Of a stretch of 64,000 nt of DNA, positions 47,980-59,543 are shown in pieces. The stretch is from assembly GCA_034387635.1 (NCBI GenBank), contig JAOANU010000001.1, positions 2,170,001-2,234,000 of the forward strand, written 5' to 3'. Below the pieces are notes generated by a model, which ran no database searches, was not told the DNA's origin, and was given only the letters and a program-made list of their open reading frames with translations. A program made the position numbers and the translations under genes. Origin of the DNA: Rhodosporidiobolus odoratus. Lineage: Eukaryota; Basidiomycota; Microbotryomycetes; Sporidiobolales; Sporidiobolaceae. The first letter of the stretch is position 1. Each line of letters begins with the position of its first letter.

Positions 47980-50362
47980 TCAGGACTCCACCCTCTGATC
48001 AAACGCCTTCATAATTAAAGAACCTCCCATACGTCGCGAGACGATCGTAGTGTTCGCGGCTGCAGGAAATGGCGCGATCAATGACCCTGCATAGTGGTGG
48101 ACGTACGGAGGATTTCCGATGAACTTAAAAAGCACGACGGACCTTTCGTCTCCTCCCAATACGTCTCGCCCCTCTCACCAGTGTACTCATACTTCTCCTC
48201 CATCTCTCCATACCCAAAGCTCCTCCCTGCCTCCCGTCCGCGTATCTCAGCCCAGCCCTTTTGCTCCGACCGAGTCGTCCTCGTTCCGCCCAATCCGCCC
48301 AGCGCTGCTGGTATCGTCAGGGCACGACGGTAGCTGTAGTCTGGTAGGGAAGCAGAGAAGACGTGCTCGGACAGGGCAGTGTAGTTTGTTGTGAGGGAGA
48401 GGCCGAAGGAAGAAACGTCTCGGAAGGTCAGTTGGCCATTGTGGGTCGAGGTGATGATCGAGTTGATGGAATGCTCGACGTCCTGTCCGCCACATAGTAT
48501 CGGATATGGACCATGGCCCGCGAGTATACCAGAGATACGACTCGTACTCACCTCGAAAGCCCCCTCATCCGTCCAAAACTGCTTGTTCTCTATACTGAAG
48601 GCCTGACCCCAATGCACTATCTTGGCGCCGCTACCCGTCTTCAGCTCGCCTATGATATTGACTGCCCTAGTGCCTTTGACGACAGTCTTGAGGCTCTCCT
48701 GGTGTCTCGAGGGGAATCCGCCGGAGAGGATGAGCGGTTCGGGGGTGACTTCGTAACCCAGGAGATGACCGGTAGTGCGCACGGGCGGAACAGTAGGGTC
48801 GAGGATGAGATGAAGAGCCCCGGTCAAGAACCTGCATGACAGCGCGGATGAGCTTAAGGTCTGCAAGGGTGCGCAAGAAAAACTCGCCAATCGGCGTTGA
48901 TAGAGTGGTTCTTGCCTTGACCATACACGACAAAGCTAAACTCGTGAGGGCAGCCGTCTGTAAGCCTACGAGAAAGTAGTCAGCAAGGGTACATCTGAAG
49001 AAAAGGCAGGACTCGCTGAGGGATGAAAGGCGAGACGTCGATAAAGAAAGAGGGGATATCGAAGGCTCGTAGTGAAGCAAGAGGCCGCCAGAGGAGCGGG
49101 TTTGCTCCGCCCGTGTATATGACCGGGAACGGATAGACAACGCCGGCTGTATACAAGCGATTAGCACGAGGACGAAGGGAGGTAGTTTAGGAAGGTCACC
49201 CATGGTTCCGTCGACGAGAACTTGCACCTCTCGGAAAGGCCCTTTTGCCGGAAGATCAGCATCGGGCCAGTAGTCCTTCCATCTGTCGAGGACGTTCGTG
49301 TACCAGAACTCCTGCAAGCTATCGTTGTTCAGCCCAGTACCTCGCCGCCAAAAAAAGGAGTATCTCGCACCTCCTCCCCGGCCCCGGTTGCAATTACCTC
49401 AAGCCAGGCTTCCGCAGTATCTGCCGGGATAGTCACATTTGCGGCAGCATGTTCGGGATAGACGAGCATCTGCGATCCGGTCCGGCTGCCACTGGTTATG
49501 GGCAAGATGAGGTCTGCTCCAGGAGGCTGGGGAAAGTGATCAGTCGGCTCGTAGAAGGCCGCGGACAGCGCAGTCGAGAAGACGCCAGTATACGTGTCGT
49601 CGATGATGTTGTTCAGCTCGAAGAGGAGCTCGCCCGCTGAAAATATGAGGCGTGAGAAGGTAGCAGCAAAAATGGGCAGGACAACGCCGTACGTTTGGCA
49701 AAGAGCGGCTGAAAACGAGTGACATCCTTCTGATAGCTCCAGATGATACCACTGCGAGTTGGCTCGGCGGTACTTGTGCGCCAGACTGTCACGTCGCGCT
49801 GTAGGTTCAGCTAAAGCCGAACGGGAAAAGGTGCGGAGGGAGCAAGCTCACTCTCGACATGATCCAAGCTGATCGAGCCCAGACGATCAAACTGTGTGCC
49901 GTTGGAGGTTACGGTGAGGTTGAGCACCACAGCCGCCCAAGTTCCGGGCAAACCGCAGGAAGACGGTGGAGTGTAGTTGACAATGGCTGGTCGATCTGAG
50001 CGTGCACGGGCCTTTCGAGTCAGTAGGCATCTTCTGCAGCTCCCAGAGGTACTGCGGCGGCAAGTCTAGATGACCCCGGACGTACAGTACGAGAATGCAA
50101 AGTCATGCCTGAGTAGCTCGACAGTACAGGCTTTGCCTCCCTTGGGTACGACAGGTGGGTGGTGGACTTGGAGGTTCTCAAGCGGATCTCTACGGTCATC
50201 GTCCACACTCTCGCCCCTCGCTAGTCCGTGTCGAGGCGCTGAGGTATGGGTATGAGGGGGAGAGGAGGTGGTCAGGACGAGTTGATCCTGGAGGGCACGC
50301 GGAGCGGCACACGGGTGCGTATATAGGCAGAGCGAGACGATTGTAAGCACTTTGAGCAGCAT
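47980..50362 (-). CDS. Peptide-N4-(N-acetyl-glucosaminyl)asparagine amidase A-like, secreted
   Basis: Exons in order are 50362-50086, 49986-49852, 49785-49693, 49636-49371, 49311-49200, 49146-49017, 48965-48888, 48831-48552, 48482-48143 and 48059-47980 (596 aa). A signal peptide (LKVLTIVSLCLYT) is followed by the PNGase A core: ACTVELLRHDFAFSY, VVLNLTVTSNGTQFDRLGSI, IWRTSTAEPTRSGIIWSYQK, ELNNIIDDTYTGVFSTAL, EVQVLVDGTMAGVVYPFPVI and NHSINADWFLTGALHL. The family removes N-glycans from glycopeptides in the secretory pathway or outside the cell. Introns 48966-49016 and 48832-48887 begin with GC (GCGAGT), the only choice that keeps the conserved frame. The short last exon was preferred over read-through to 48078 because it restores the family-like NTTIV segment. 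Confidence 0.88.
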
Positions 50363-50475
50363 TGTCACGCGAGTGTAGTACCAAGATGGGATCCCCCACT
50401 TTCATCAGTCTCAGTCGGCTCGTTTCCCTTCTACCACCAGTCGATCAGCTTGAGACGACCGGACCGCCCGCAAAC

Positions 50476-52237
50476 ATGGAGAACAGCCCTCATCACGTCC
50501 TCTCCACTCACCCACTCAACTCCGAACCACCCCTGTCCTCCGTCCTACATCACTTCCTCACCCCGATCTCCAGCCTCTACAATCGCAACCACGGCGAGCC
50601 AGTCAAGTGCAGCTCAGCTGAATACAGTCTCAGCGTCTCCTCTGACGTCGACGATATTGAGCTCAGCAAAAGCAGCTTCTCGCTCGAGGACGTCAAGCAG
50701 ATCGAGCGGAGGGAGGTGGTCGCAGTTCTGTCCTGCGCGGGGAACAGGAGGCAAGAGATGGACACGGAGAAGGGGGTAGAGGGACTTCAGTGGGGAGGGA
50801 GCGCCGTAGCGAATTGCTCGTTCGCAGGTACGTGCTTCCAACTTCGGCTGGAGTTTTCGTAATCGACCCACTGCTTTACCCACAGGATCTCTTCTTCGCG
50901 AGGTGCTCTCGCGCGCTGGACTCGAGCTCGGGATACTCGAGCAACACGGCCTAGCCGACAAGCTGCACCTTCACTTCGAGACCTCGCAGGAATGTCAAGA
51001 TGATAATTACTTTGCTTCGTCTCTACCGGTCAAGCTTGCGCTGTACGTTCTGCCTCATCCTGCCGTCATCTTGGCCCCTGCCGCTCACAAATATTGCTGC
51101 TACAGAGACGAATCGCGCCCCGTTCTTCTCGCATACGAGCAGAATGCTGCACCGCTCAGCGAAGCTCACGGCGCTCCGCTCCGCCTTGTCGTGCCTGGTA
51201 TCATCGGTGCAAGGTCTGTCAAGTGGATCCAGCGCATCATCCTGCGCGATCACGAGGTGCGTCCTTGTCCATTCGAAAGGCTACCAGTGTGCAGAGACTG
51301 ACGGCTTCCGGACCCCGGTGACGCCGTTTTGCCGGAATGCAGAGCGACAACTTCTACCAGCAACGCGACTGTATGTAGCCCGAATCCTGCTCAACTTGTA
51401 TGAACCTGGTAGCTGATGTGTCTCCGCGAAACGCAGACAAGGTTCTTCCTCCTGAAGCTTTGCCAGAAACCAAAGAGCAGTTCATGAAGCACACGCCTCC
51501 CATGATGTGTGCTTGTACACACGCCTCCAATCTCATACAAGGGCTGATCCTAGTCATGCGCACAGGGAGTACCCGCTGAACAGTGAGATCTGCGAGCCGT
51601 CCGAGGGTACAGTCGTCCAGCTTGCAGAGGCGGACCCAAGGATCGAAGTCAAGGGGTATGCGATGGGAGCTCATGGTATCTCGTTCTCTCTTGTCTCAGC
51701 TTCATGACGTTTACGGACCCTGTTTGCCGTTCGCAGGAATCCCCATTTCCTCTGTCCACGTCACCCTCATCCCCCTTCCCGTCTCTTCCGCTCCAGCAAG
51801 CCCTTCCCTCTCGCCCGACATCACGTCCTCCGAACTATACCACATTCGCTACGCCGCTTCCGTCCTTCCTAAGGATTCCTGGACTGCCGCGAGACTCGTC
51901 TCGACCCCGGATGGAGGGGACAAGAGGTGGCAGGAGGGGGAGAAAAACTACGGCTGGACGCTTTGGAGCGCTCGCGTTGAGGTGAATGATCTGGTTAAGA
52001 AGATTGTGGAGACAAGTGCCGGTGGAGGAGAAGAGGTGGAGGTGGCTTTAGTTGCGCATGCTGGTACGTCACCCCTCGTTGCTACGGGGAGTGGATGGAC
52101 AGCTGATCATTGGCTCAACCGCAGAGGACCTCGAAGGTAAGCGTCAAGAACTCCAGACGGAGTGGAACCTGCGTGGCGTGGCTGAAGCCAGCTGGAGTGT
52201 CGCCAGAGTCAAGTTGAGGAAGACGATCACGGCCTGA
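50476..52237 (+). CDS. Sulfite oxidase-type molybdopterin enzyme
   Basis: Exons are 50476-50827, 50886-51042, 51106-51256, 51343-51370, 51437-51506, 51566-51675, 51737-52063 and 52125-52237 (435 aa). The Moco domain is recognisable: VVAVLSCAGNRRQEM with the molybdenum-ligand Cys (~87), VEGLQWGGSAVANCSF, PLRLVVPGIIGARSVKWI, then the dimerisation domain with IEVKGYAMGAHGIPISSV and QTEWNLRGVAEASWSV. There is no heme-b5 domain and no clear mitochondrial presequence, so a cytosolic or peroxisomal plant-type oxidase is more likely; no PTS1 is seen (ends KTITA). An earlier in-frame ATG at 50386 would add 30 residues, but then only 23 bp would separate it from the divergent PNGase start. The 50476 ATG has a better context (aaacATGG). 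Confidence 0.93.
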
Positions 52238-52631
52238 TAGCCCCATCAAGTCTTTGCTACCCCTTTCTCTTTGCGTTTCGTTGGAGCATCCGACTACCCT
52301 AAAGCGTGACATAGTGTTGTACGTCTTCCTTTCGTGGTTCGTGTGGCGGAGCAGGTGGGAAAATTAAAGCGAGTTGAGAAGGTCGGCAACATGGGAAAAA
52401 GGGCCGTCAATCTTCTCACGTCTGTGCGGACTACATGACCTCGTATCTGTCTCCGTCTGTCGCATCTATCTCTGCCGTGCTGCTACGGTGTCGACGCAGG
52501 TGGGCCGGCACTGACCGGCACAGTCTCTTGTCGAATCCGCAGTGGTCCGCGGAGCGTCCTCCTCCTTCTGTCCTTCCCTCTTCCCGCACATCGCAACTCG
52601 TCTCTACTTCTCGGCCACCTCAGACGTCAGG
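52238..52631. other. Intergenic region
   Basis: 394 bp between two same-strand genes; no coding or repeat structure recognised. Confidence 0.4.
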
Positions 52632-54191
52632 ATGTCGAGTCCGCTTGTGTTCCCTGCCCCACCGCCTCCCCCTGGCTCCATCTCCCGTCCCGTCTCGTCC
52701 GCCTCGACTATCCGCGCAACGTCCGTTCTTCAACCTCCTCCTCCGCCAGCGATGTCAATGGTGGAGCCGACTATCGACGACTTGATGCGCGAGGTACGTC
52801 CTTTCGTCCTTACCCTCAACAAAACCGCTGGCAAGACGAGCCAAAAAGTCAGGTTCTGACAGCCCCTCCTCATTTCGTGTCCCTTTCCCCCTTGCCGCAG
52901 ATCCACGAGCTTCAAACGCTTGTCGCATCGGTCTCCACCAACTGCCTGACTCTCGTCAAACTCCGCGACAGCATCATCGTCGCCTCCGGTTCCGCACCTT
53001 CCGAGCTGCTCCTCCAACTATCCTCTCTAACCACCTCCACTGGGTCTCTCATCCTCTCCCTCTCGACTGACTTGCAAGCTACAACCTCCCGACTGTCTCA
53101 CCTCCGGGCTCTGGCAGACGCAGGCACCGCTGCTGCACTCCCTACCGAAGTTTCGCAACTAGAAGAACATCTCACGGTCGTCTCCCTCGAGGCTTCGCAG
53201 GGGGTGGAGAGAATCAGGAAATTGGCGTGGGAAGAAGTAGATCAGAGGGAGAGTGCGAGGAGGAGGTTGGAGGAGAGGATCAGGAGGGAGAACGTTCAGA
53301 TGGGGGAGGAAGGGGTTGAGATGGCGGTTAGGCAGGCTTTTGTTGGAGCGGAGGTCAAGGTTGCCCAACTGGACGTACGCTCCACCATTCTTCTTCTCTG
53401 TACTGAGCGACTGCTCTCCCCTGGGCTTGATGTGCTGGTTCGAGCGAAGTTGACGAGTCATTGGTTGTCTTCGCTTTTTCCCGCAGCCGCTGAGTTATGC
53501 AGGTCGCGTTGCCCTCGAGTCACCTTTCACAGAACTCGCTACTCTAATCGACGATGCGAAGGAGGAGCACGCTTCCCTGCACGGCGGAGGAGACGTACGC
53601 TTGCACATCCCTTCTTCTTTCACCCGACCCTGCTTACCCCCTTTCTTCTGCTGTGCCAGCTCGCTCGCACCAACACTCAATTCTCGGCAGCAACGACCCT
53701 CGTCGGCTCTCAGTACGGCAAGCTCGAAGGCGCCGAAGATGAAGAGCAGCTCCTCGCCCCGAAAGGAGTCGGAAGTACCCTTCTCGGCGACATTGAAAAA
53801 GCAGGACCAGGCATTGCGGAGGGCAAGATGAATGCGTGGAGGAAGCTCAAGTTGAACTGGAGGGACTATTTGGTGCGTCTTGTTTCCGCTGAGTGTTAAG
53901 AGGGATGCGAGCCTGAGCGATTTGGGCTGGGTGAACTGAAAAAAAGCCACCGGAACACGTGCAGGTTCGGCTCGGAATACTTGTGTCGGTTGTCGGGCTC
54001 ATCGTCGGTGTCGTTGTCTGTGAGTCTCTCTCCCCCCCCCGCGTCCGGAGCCATGAGCTACCAGCGGTCCGACGGTACTGACTCGCTCGATGGATGCAAC
54101 CGGAATAGTCGAAGCCCTACAGCAGAAGAAGGAGAACGAGAGCAACGACCCATCGTCGAGCGCTGCCGTTGCGGCCGCCAGCGGGCTTTGA
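52632..54191 (+). CDS. Predicted coiled-coil, C-terminally anchored membrane protein, unrecognised
   Basis: Exons are 52632-52793, 52901-53374, 53487-53594, 53660-53872, 53965-54019 and 54109-54191 (364 aa). All junctions are canonical and in phase. The N-terminus is Pro/Ser-rich. From ~55 long amphipathic helices follow (IHELQTLVASVSTNCLTLVK; EEVDQRESARRRLEERIRRE). One clear hydrophobic helix (LGILVSVVGLIVGVVV) lies near residues 320-336, followed by a ~28-residue polar tail. This looks like a tail-anchored, SNARE- or tether-like layout, but no heptad signature of a known SNARE class, Sec20 or Use1 could be matched. It is probably inserted in ER, Golgi or mitochondrial outer membrane. Function unknown. 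Confidence 0.72.
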
Positions 54192-55133
54192 GCGAGCAAT
54201 CTCTTTTTGCAACGCCCTTGTAGCAATCTGTTTTGTTTGTTCGGTTGTGCCGCGTTTGTATTGTATCCGTCTTGCCTCAAATTTCGACGTGTAGCAGGTG
54301 CACGCCTCAGGGGAGAAGGATGGTGATCGCGTGTCCTATGGAATCCAGCACTCAGCGATGACAAGAGTCCGACGAAGCCATCGAATATGGCGAAACGACA
54401 GGAGACTGCCGGGCGATAAGGCTGAGGGGAGACGATGAAGACGAGGCTACGGGCGGTCGACGTGGGCTTGTAAGGCGAGCGAGTAGTTTGATAAGGGACT
54501 GAGTCAAGGCAGACCAGCAGAACGATTGAGAGCGATTATGCGGGGAGAAAGTTGTGGAGGTCGGACGGGGCGGAGTCGATTTTGGCGACGGGAATGAGAG
54601 GTAGGGGGTACGGCTGTCGCTGGAGAGGGGCGGAGTACTGCTTTAGTGATTGTCAAGCGCGTCAGTCAATCGTATGTCGGGTAGGTGAAGTGTGAGAGTC
54701 GCGAGGCAACCGGATTTGGACGAAGGCGCTACCCAACTCGATTAAGCTCTCTGATCCTGCTAAGAGGCTGCAGTCCTGCTTGATTGGCGTGTTGCTATTC
54801 GCCTGGTTTCTCAGCAGTCTCTTCCTGTCTGACAGCGGCGAAGCCTCGGCCCTCCTTCCGCCTCCACCGCGTCGAATCTCCCGAAAACTCGCTCGCCTCT
54901 TGCTCGACAAGCTGACCTCGGAGTACTGCCAGCGGCCAACATAGGGTACGTCCAACTCTCCCTGGTCCCTATCTCGCTTCATCGCAGTCTCGCCCGGTCA
55001 CAGCCGTTGTTCGGCGAGCGCCCTTTTCCCCTCATCCCCCATCATCTCGCGCTAACCTTTCCTTCATCCTGATCTTGTGTTCATCCCCGTCAGCTTCTCC
55101 CGTAGGTCGTGACCGCTTCAACGCGGGCCACGC
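54192..55133. other. Long upstream region of the kinase gene
   Basis: About 940 bp, the longest gap between same-strand genes here. Short ORFs on both strands lack domains. A long leader, with or without an intron, for the Crk1-like kinase would fit, since regulatory kinases often have extended 5' regions, but the sequence shows no specific site. Confidence 0.4.
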
Positions 55134-58100
55134 ATGTCTTTAGCTATAGCCTACCCTCGATCACTCGACCCTTCCTCGAATCCCACTTCCCTCGGCTCCC
55201 TCCTCAATCACCAGCAACACGATCCACTACACCATCCTCTACCCCAGTGGGACCCATCACGATACGGAGCCACATCGGATCCGCCCGTCAACGATAGACT
55301 AGCTTCAGTCGTTTCCGTCGCGTCCGGTTTACCAACTCCCTCGCTCAGTCATTCCCCGCCAGACTCCCTCATGTCGACTGTGGGTTCCCCGACTACCACG
55401 TCGTTAGCACAGCAACATCTCATCATTCAGCAGCCCCCGACCCAGCCCTACAACCGCGAGTTCCCTCCGCCTCTCGCACCGCGACATTGGACGGTTCTCA
55501 AGGAAGTTGGAGATGGCTCGTTCGGAACAGTCTGGCTGGCAGACTGGCACTCTGCGCTGAATTTACCACCGGGAACGCAGCTGCCAGGACCGTCGAGTCG
55601 GCCGGAGTACAAGGGCAAGCAGCTTGTGGCGATCAAGCGGATGAAAAAGGCTTTCGACGGAGGATGGGACGAATGTATGAAGCTGAAAGAGCTTAAGGTG
55701 CGCCCTTTCCGCCCCTCTCCTTTCAGCCACAAACCTCACATCATTGCCTCATAGTCCCTACGGCAAATTCCCATGCACCCCAACATCATCCCCCTCTACG
55801 ACGCTTTCCTCCTGCCGAGCACCCGCGAGCTGTACTTCGTGTTCGAGTGCATGGAAGGCAACCTCTACCAGCTCACCAAGTCACGAAAAGGCCGACCACT
55901 CGCATCCGGACTCACCGCGTCCATCTTCTACCAGATCCTCGCCGGCTTGAACCACGTGCACATGCACGGATATTTCCACCGCGACTTGAAACCGGAAAAC
56001 CTCCTGATCACGACTACCGGCCTCGCCGACTATCCCGCTTCTTCCCTCTTCGCCCTTCCCGGAACCCCACCCGAGAAAGATGTTGTAGTCGTGGTCAAAC
56101 TCGCCGATTTCGGTTTGGCGCGCGAGATCACCTCAAAACCGCCTTATACGGAATACGTCTCAACACGATGGTACCGCGCCCCGGAGGTGCTCCTGCGATC
56201 AAGGGACTATTCGGTACCGGTCGATATGTGGGCGCTGGGGACGATCATGGTCGAGGTTCTGACCTTGAAGCCGCTCTTTCCGGGGGACAGCGAGGTGGAT
56301 CAGGTGTACAAGATTTGCGAAGTACTCGGAGATCCGAGCACGGAGTATGGAGTGGATGAGCGAGGGAGAAAGAGGGGAGGTGGGACGTGGTCAAGAGGAA
56401 TGCGCATGGCAAAGGATGTTGGGTTTGCCTTTCCAAAGGTTTGTCTCTTCACATCTAGCTTACCAGGTCACCACTCATTGAGCTTGACTTCTCTTCCTCC
56501 CCTGCAGTTCCCGCCTCGAAACTTCGCCGCCCTCTTCGACCAAAACGTCGTCTCGGTCCAGCTCATCGACTGCATTGCCGACCTCCTCCGCTACGAACCA
56601 AAAGCACGGCTCACGACACAACAGTGCCTCGACCATGCCTACTTCCGCGAAGTGGCCTACCGCTTCACCCCTTACGCCCCGCCGCAAACGCATCAGCAAC
56701 TACCTACCCCCGCCGCATCTCACAGCTCTCGATCCCATTACGGCTCATCCGCTTCCGTCAACACCGCCGGTCTCCCCATCCCTCCCTCGCAAGCGTCTTC
56801 TCGCAGCCTGCCTCCCTCTCATTCGCATTCCACCCAACCAGGCTCGTTCAGACTGCCTTACCCGCAGGACTCGAATGGTCAAGCCTTGCCTTCCCCGGAT
56901 CACTTCTCTCGACCACACGGCCAGACTTCCGTCCCCATCGGTCGCACCTTCTCTGTCTCGTCAAGCCATTCCAACCTGTCCGGACTAGTTCAAGTTCAAG
57001 CTGCCAGTGGTCCGTCCACAGCGGACCAGCAAGCAGTTCTCGGCTACCCCTCCCCGGCACCGAGTGCGACCTGGAACGGGCATGGGGAACCGGCTTGGGG
57101 ACAGCCTGTGCAAGCCGGAGCGAACAGCGGGTTGATGCCGATGCCAGCATTCGGGCGGAGAGGCTCTCTGGCGCCGTCGCTCGCGCCTTCGGTTGCAGCG
57201 TCAACGTACTACGACGGGTCAATCTTCGAAGGGATTGCACCGTCCCGGGCGTCGAGCGTCATGTCTTTTCCCGTCTCCTATGGCGGGCCGCCAGCCCATG
57301 CGTCCGTGCCCTCCGGCCCCGTACCGTCCCTGCGATCACCATCTCTCTTCTCCGACCTTTCCCCTCAGCAGAGTCGCGTCGACTCTACTGCGGGTCCTTC
57401 GTCCGCAGCTTACGGTACTTCTCCCACCGCCGCTTCGTTCCTCCCCAGCTCGCCGACGCAGCAGCATGACCCTCAATCGCCTGTCTCGGAATCACCGCAG
57501 CTGTCACGAAGTGGTCGATGGGGGCTGTTCGGCAACAACGGAGAGGGCAAGCCAAACTCGCTCAAGCGCTCGCCTTCCAACGCTTCTCTCGCCGGCGCCG
57601 CCTCTATCGCTCCTTCCATCGCCCCCTCAGCGGCGCCTGGGGACAAGAAGTCCAGGAAGGAAGCGGAGAAACTGGTCAAGGAGCAGGAGAAGGCCGCTCG
57701 AATTGCGAAGGAGCAAGCCGCGAGGGAGCGCGCTCGAGCCGTCATGAAGAAGAAGGGGGACTTGATGCAGTCTGCTGACCCGTTGCATAACTTTGCGGCG
57801 AGGGGCGGAAAGGCGGGCCCAGGGGAGCCGGCGGGACTGCCGGGTCCGACGGCGTTGGAGAAGGGGAAAGGAAGGGCCTTGCCGAGCGACAGGATGGTAC
57901 AGCAGCGGATGCCGCAGATCATCGAGGACACGGGCAGGCTCTATGTCTCGCCTGGTCAGAATGGGTCAGCGAACCCTGTGGGCTCTTCGGGGTCGTCATT
58001 CCTTGCCAACCGGTTCAAGGCGCGACGGAGGGACGACGACGACGATGTCCATTCGGTTTCGAGCAACGAGACGGGTCATTCGTCGCAGCACTGGCCTTTC

Positions 58101-58868
58101 CCGGTCTCTTCGCGGGGACGAGCATTCTCCATCTCCTCGAAGGCGACTTCCGCGTCAGATCCCGAGCAACGGCGACATCGCCTTACCGACTTTCCCACGA
58201 CAGACATGGACCCACTCGCTCGAGTCTCGAGCATCTCTTCGATGCCCGGTCCGAGTGCCAGTGGCTCTCGCTCGGTTGGCGGATCCGCTCATCGCTTCCC
58301 GTCTTACGGTGGTCACTACACTGCACCTTCGACGGGCCATTCTTCCCTCGACGCCGGCTTCATCAGCACGATGCAGGGTCTCGCCACGACCTCGTCCAAC
58401 GACGTCCGCCATCTTCCCTTCCCGCCTCCTTCTGCCTCCTCCGTCACCTCCGGCCACCGTCCCGAATCGCTTTCTCGCCAACGTCTCGCATCGCCTCACC
58501 ACGAACGGTTCAGCCCATACATGCTCCCTTCCGCCCATGCTCCTCGTTCACCGGGCGCTACCGTCCTTCCTCCTATCTCGTCCTTCGATCAGGCTCAACA
58601 CCCCATGCCTCGAAGCGCCATGCCTTCCTACTTCACCGGAGCCGGTCCCTCGAACCTGGTCCACAACAGCGAACACGCGCCCATGGATGCAGATCCGCCG
58701 TTGCCACCTCCCCAATTGCCGTTTGCCAATTCTAGGCCGAATGGGGAGCTTGCGAGTCCGGTTAGCGCTACGTTCCCGTTCCAGACGGGGGCAGCGGCGA
58801 CGGCAACAGGGCAGGATTCGCAGCAGTTGATAGGAGGACAGGTACCGCATCATTTGCCGGCGGGATAG
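55134..58868 (+). CDS. crk1: Crk1/Ime2-related RCK/MAK-type protein kinase
   Basis: Exons are 55134-55697, 55755-56438 and 56508-58868 (1,202 aa). The kinase domain starts after a ~118-residue disordered region: GDGSFG (126-131), VAIKRMKK (Lys~168), HRDLKPEN (263-270), DFGLA (306-310) and the dual-phosphorylation motif TEY (~320-322) in YTEYVSTRWYRAPEVLL. The TxY motif, the 'EcMegNLYQL' hinge and the FPGDSEVDQVYKICEVLG block mark the RCK family (Ustilago Crk1, yeast Ime2, S. pombe Mde3), which couples nutrient/MAPK signals to morphogenesis and meiosis. Between subdomains there is a short insert (YPASSLFALPG). The ~700-residue C-terminal tail is Ser/Pro-rich with a charged helix (~KEAEKLVKEQEKAARIAKEQ). 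The 69-nt second intron has no stop. Confidence 0.9.
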
Positions 58869-59543
58869 TCCGCCGAGGAGCGTGAAGGACTGCGCTGCTT
58901 CTCAACGCCGATCTCTTCCCTCTTCGATCAGTTGCATCCGCGATCAACCGCCCTCCCAAAAAACTCTAGGTCCCTTTGCTCTACCCTTGTCCGTCTTTCT
59001 CTGCTTTTGTCCTCATTCTGGCTTTGCATGTCACCCTGTCGCTCAACCGATTTCCTTCCTGTCAACTTAGTTTTTTGTCCCTTCAGTCATACATCACCTA
59101 CCTCCATCATCTTGCTTTCCCCTTCCATTCAGCGATCCATTCCATTCAGCGATCCATTCCATTCGGGGTCTTGTCTGTCCTCTTCGTCATCGTAGTGTTG
59201 CTTTCGCCCTCTCCCCTTCTCTCTCTCTCCTTGCGCATTGTGTGCAGTAGCAGACACTTCTCTCTTCCCCCCTTGCCCGCACCCGAAATACTTGACTTCC
59301 TCCTTTTCCCTCTCAACCGCACCCCACCCCGCTGTCCCCGAGATCTGCGCTTGACTGCTCATAATCTATTTTGGTCTTCTTCCCCACCCTGTCGGGCACG
59401 GTCTCGGTGTGCGATTGAGGCAAAGGGAAGCTGCAAAAGGGCAAAGCCGGCGACCAGCTTTGTAGGCGATACGCAGCTTGCCTCTGAGTCGAGGCTCTCT
59501 TAACCTACTCGCGTCGTCTGCTTCGAAGATAAGGGTCTGCAAG
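58869..59543. other. Convergent intergenic region with kinase 3' UTR
   Basis: 675 bp, markedly pyrimidine-rich on the plus strand. Contains the 17-bp tandem repeat listed separately. No gene recognised. Confidence 0.45.
59123..59163. repeat. Tandem 17-bp repeat, 2.4 copies
   Basis: Unit ttccattcagcgatcca at 59123-59139 and 59140-59156, with a partial third copy to 59163. It lies in the probable 3' UTR of the kinase gene. Confidence 0.9.

Noticed and set aside
42810..50362. A functional gene cluster of JmjC, PNGase A and sulfite oxidase genes
   Set aside because: Different pathways and compartments, and mixed orientation; proximity alone is not evidence.
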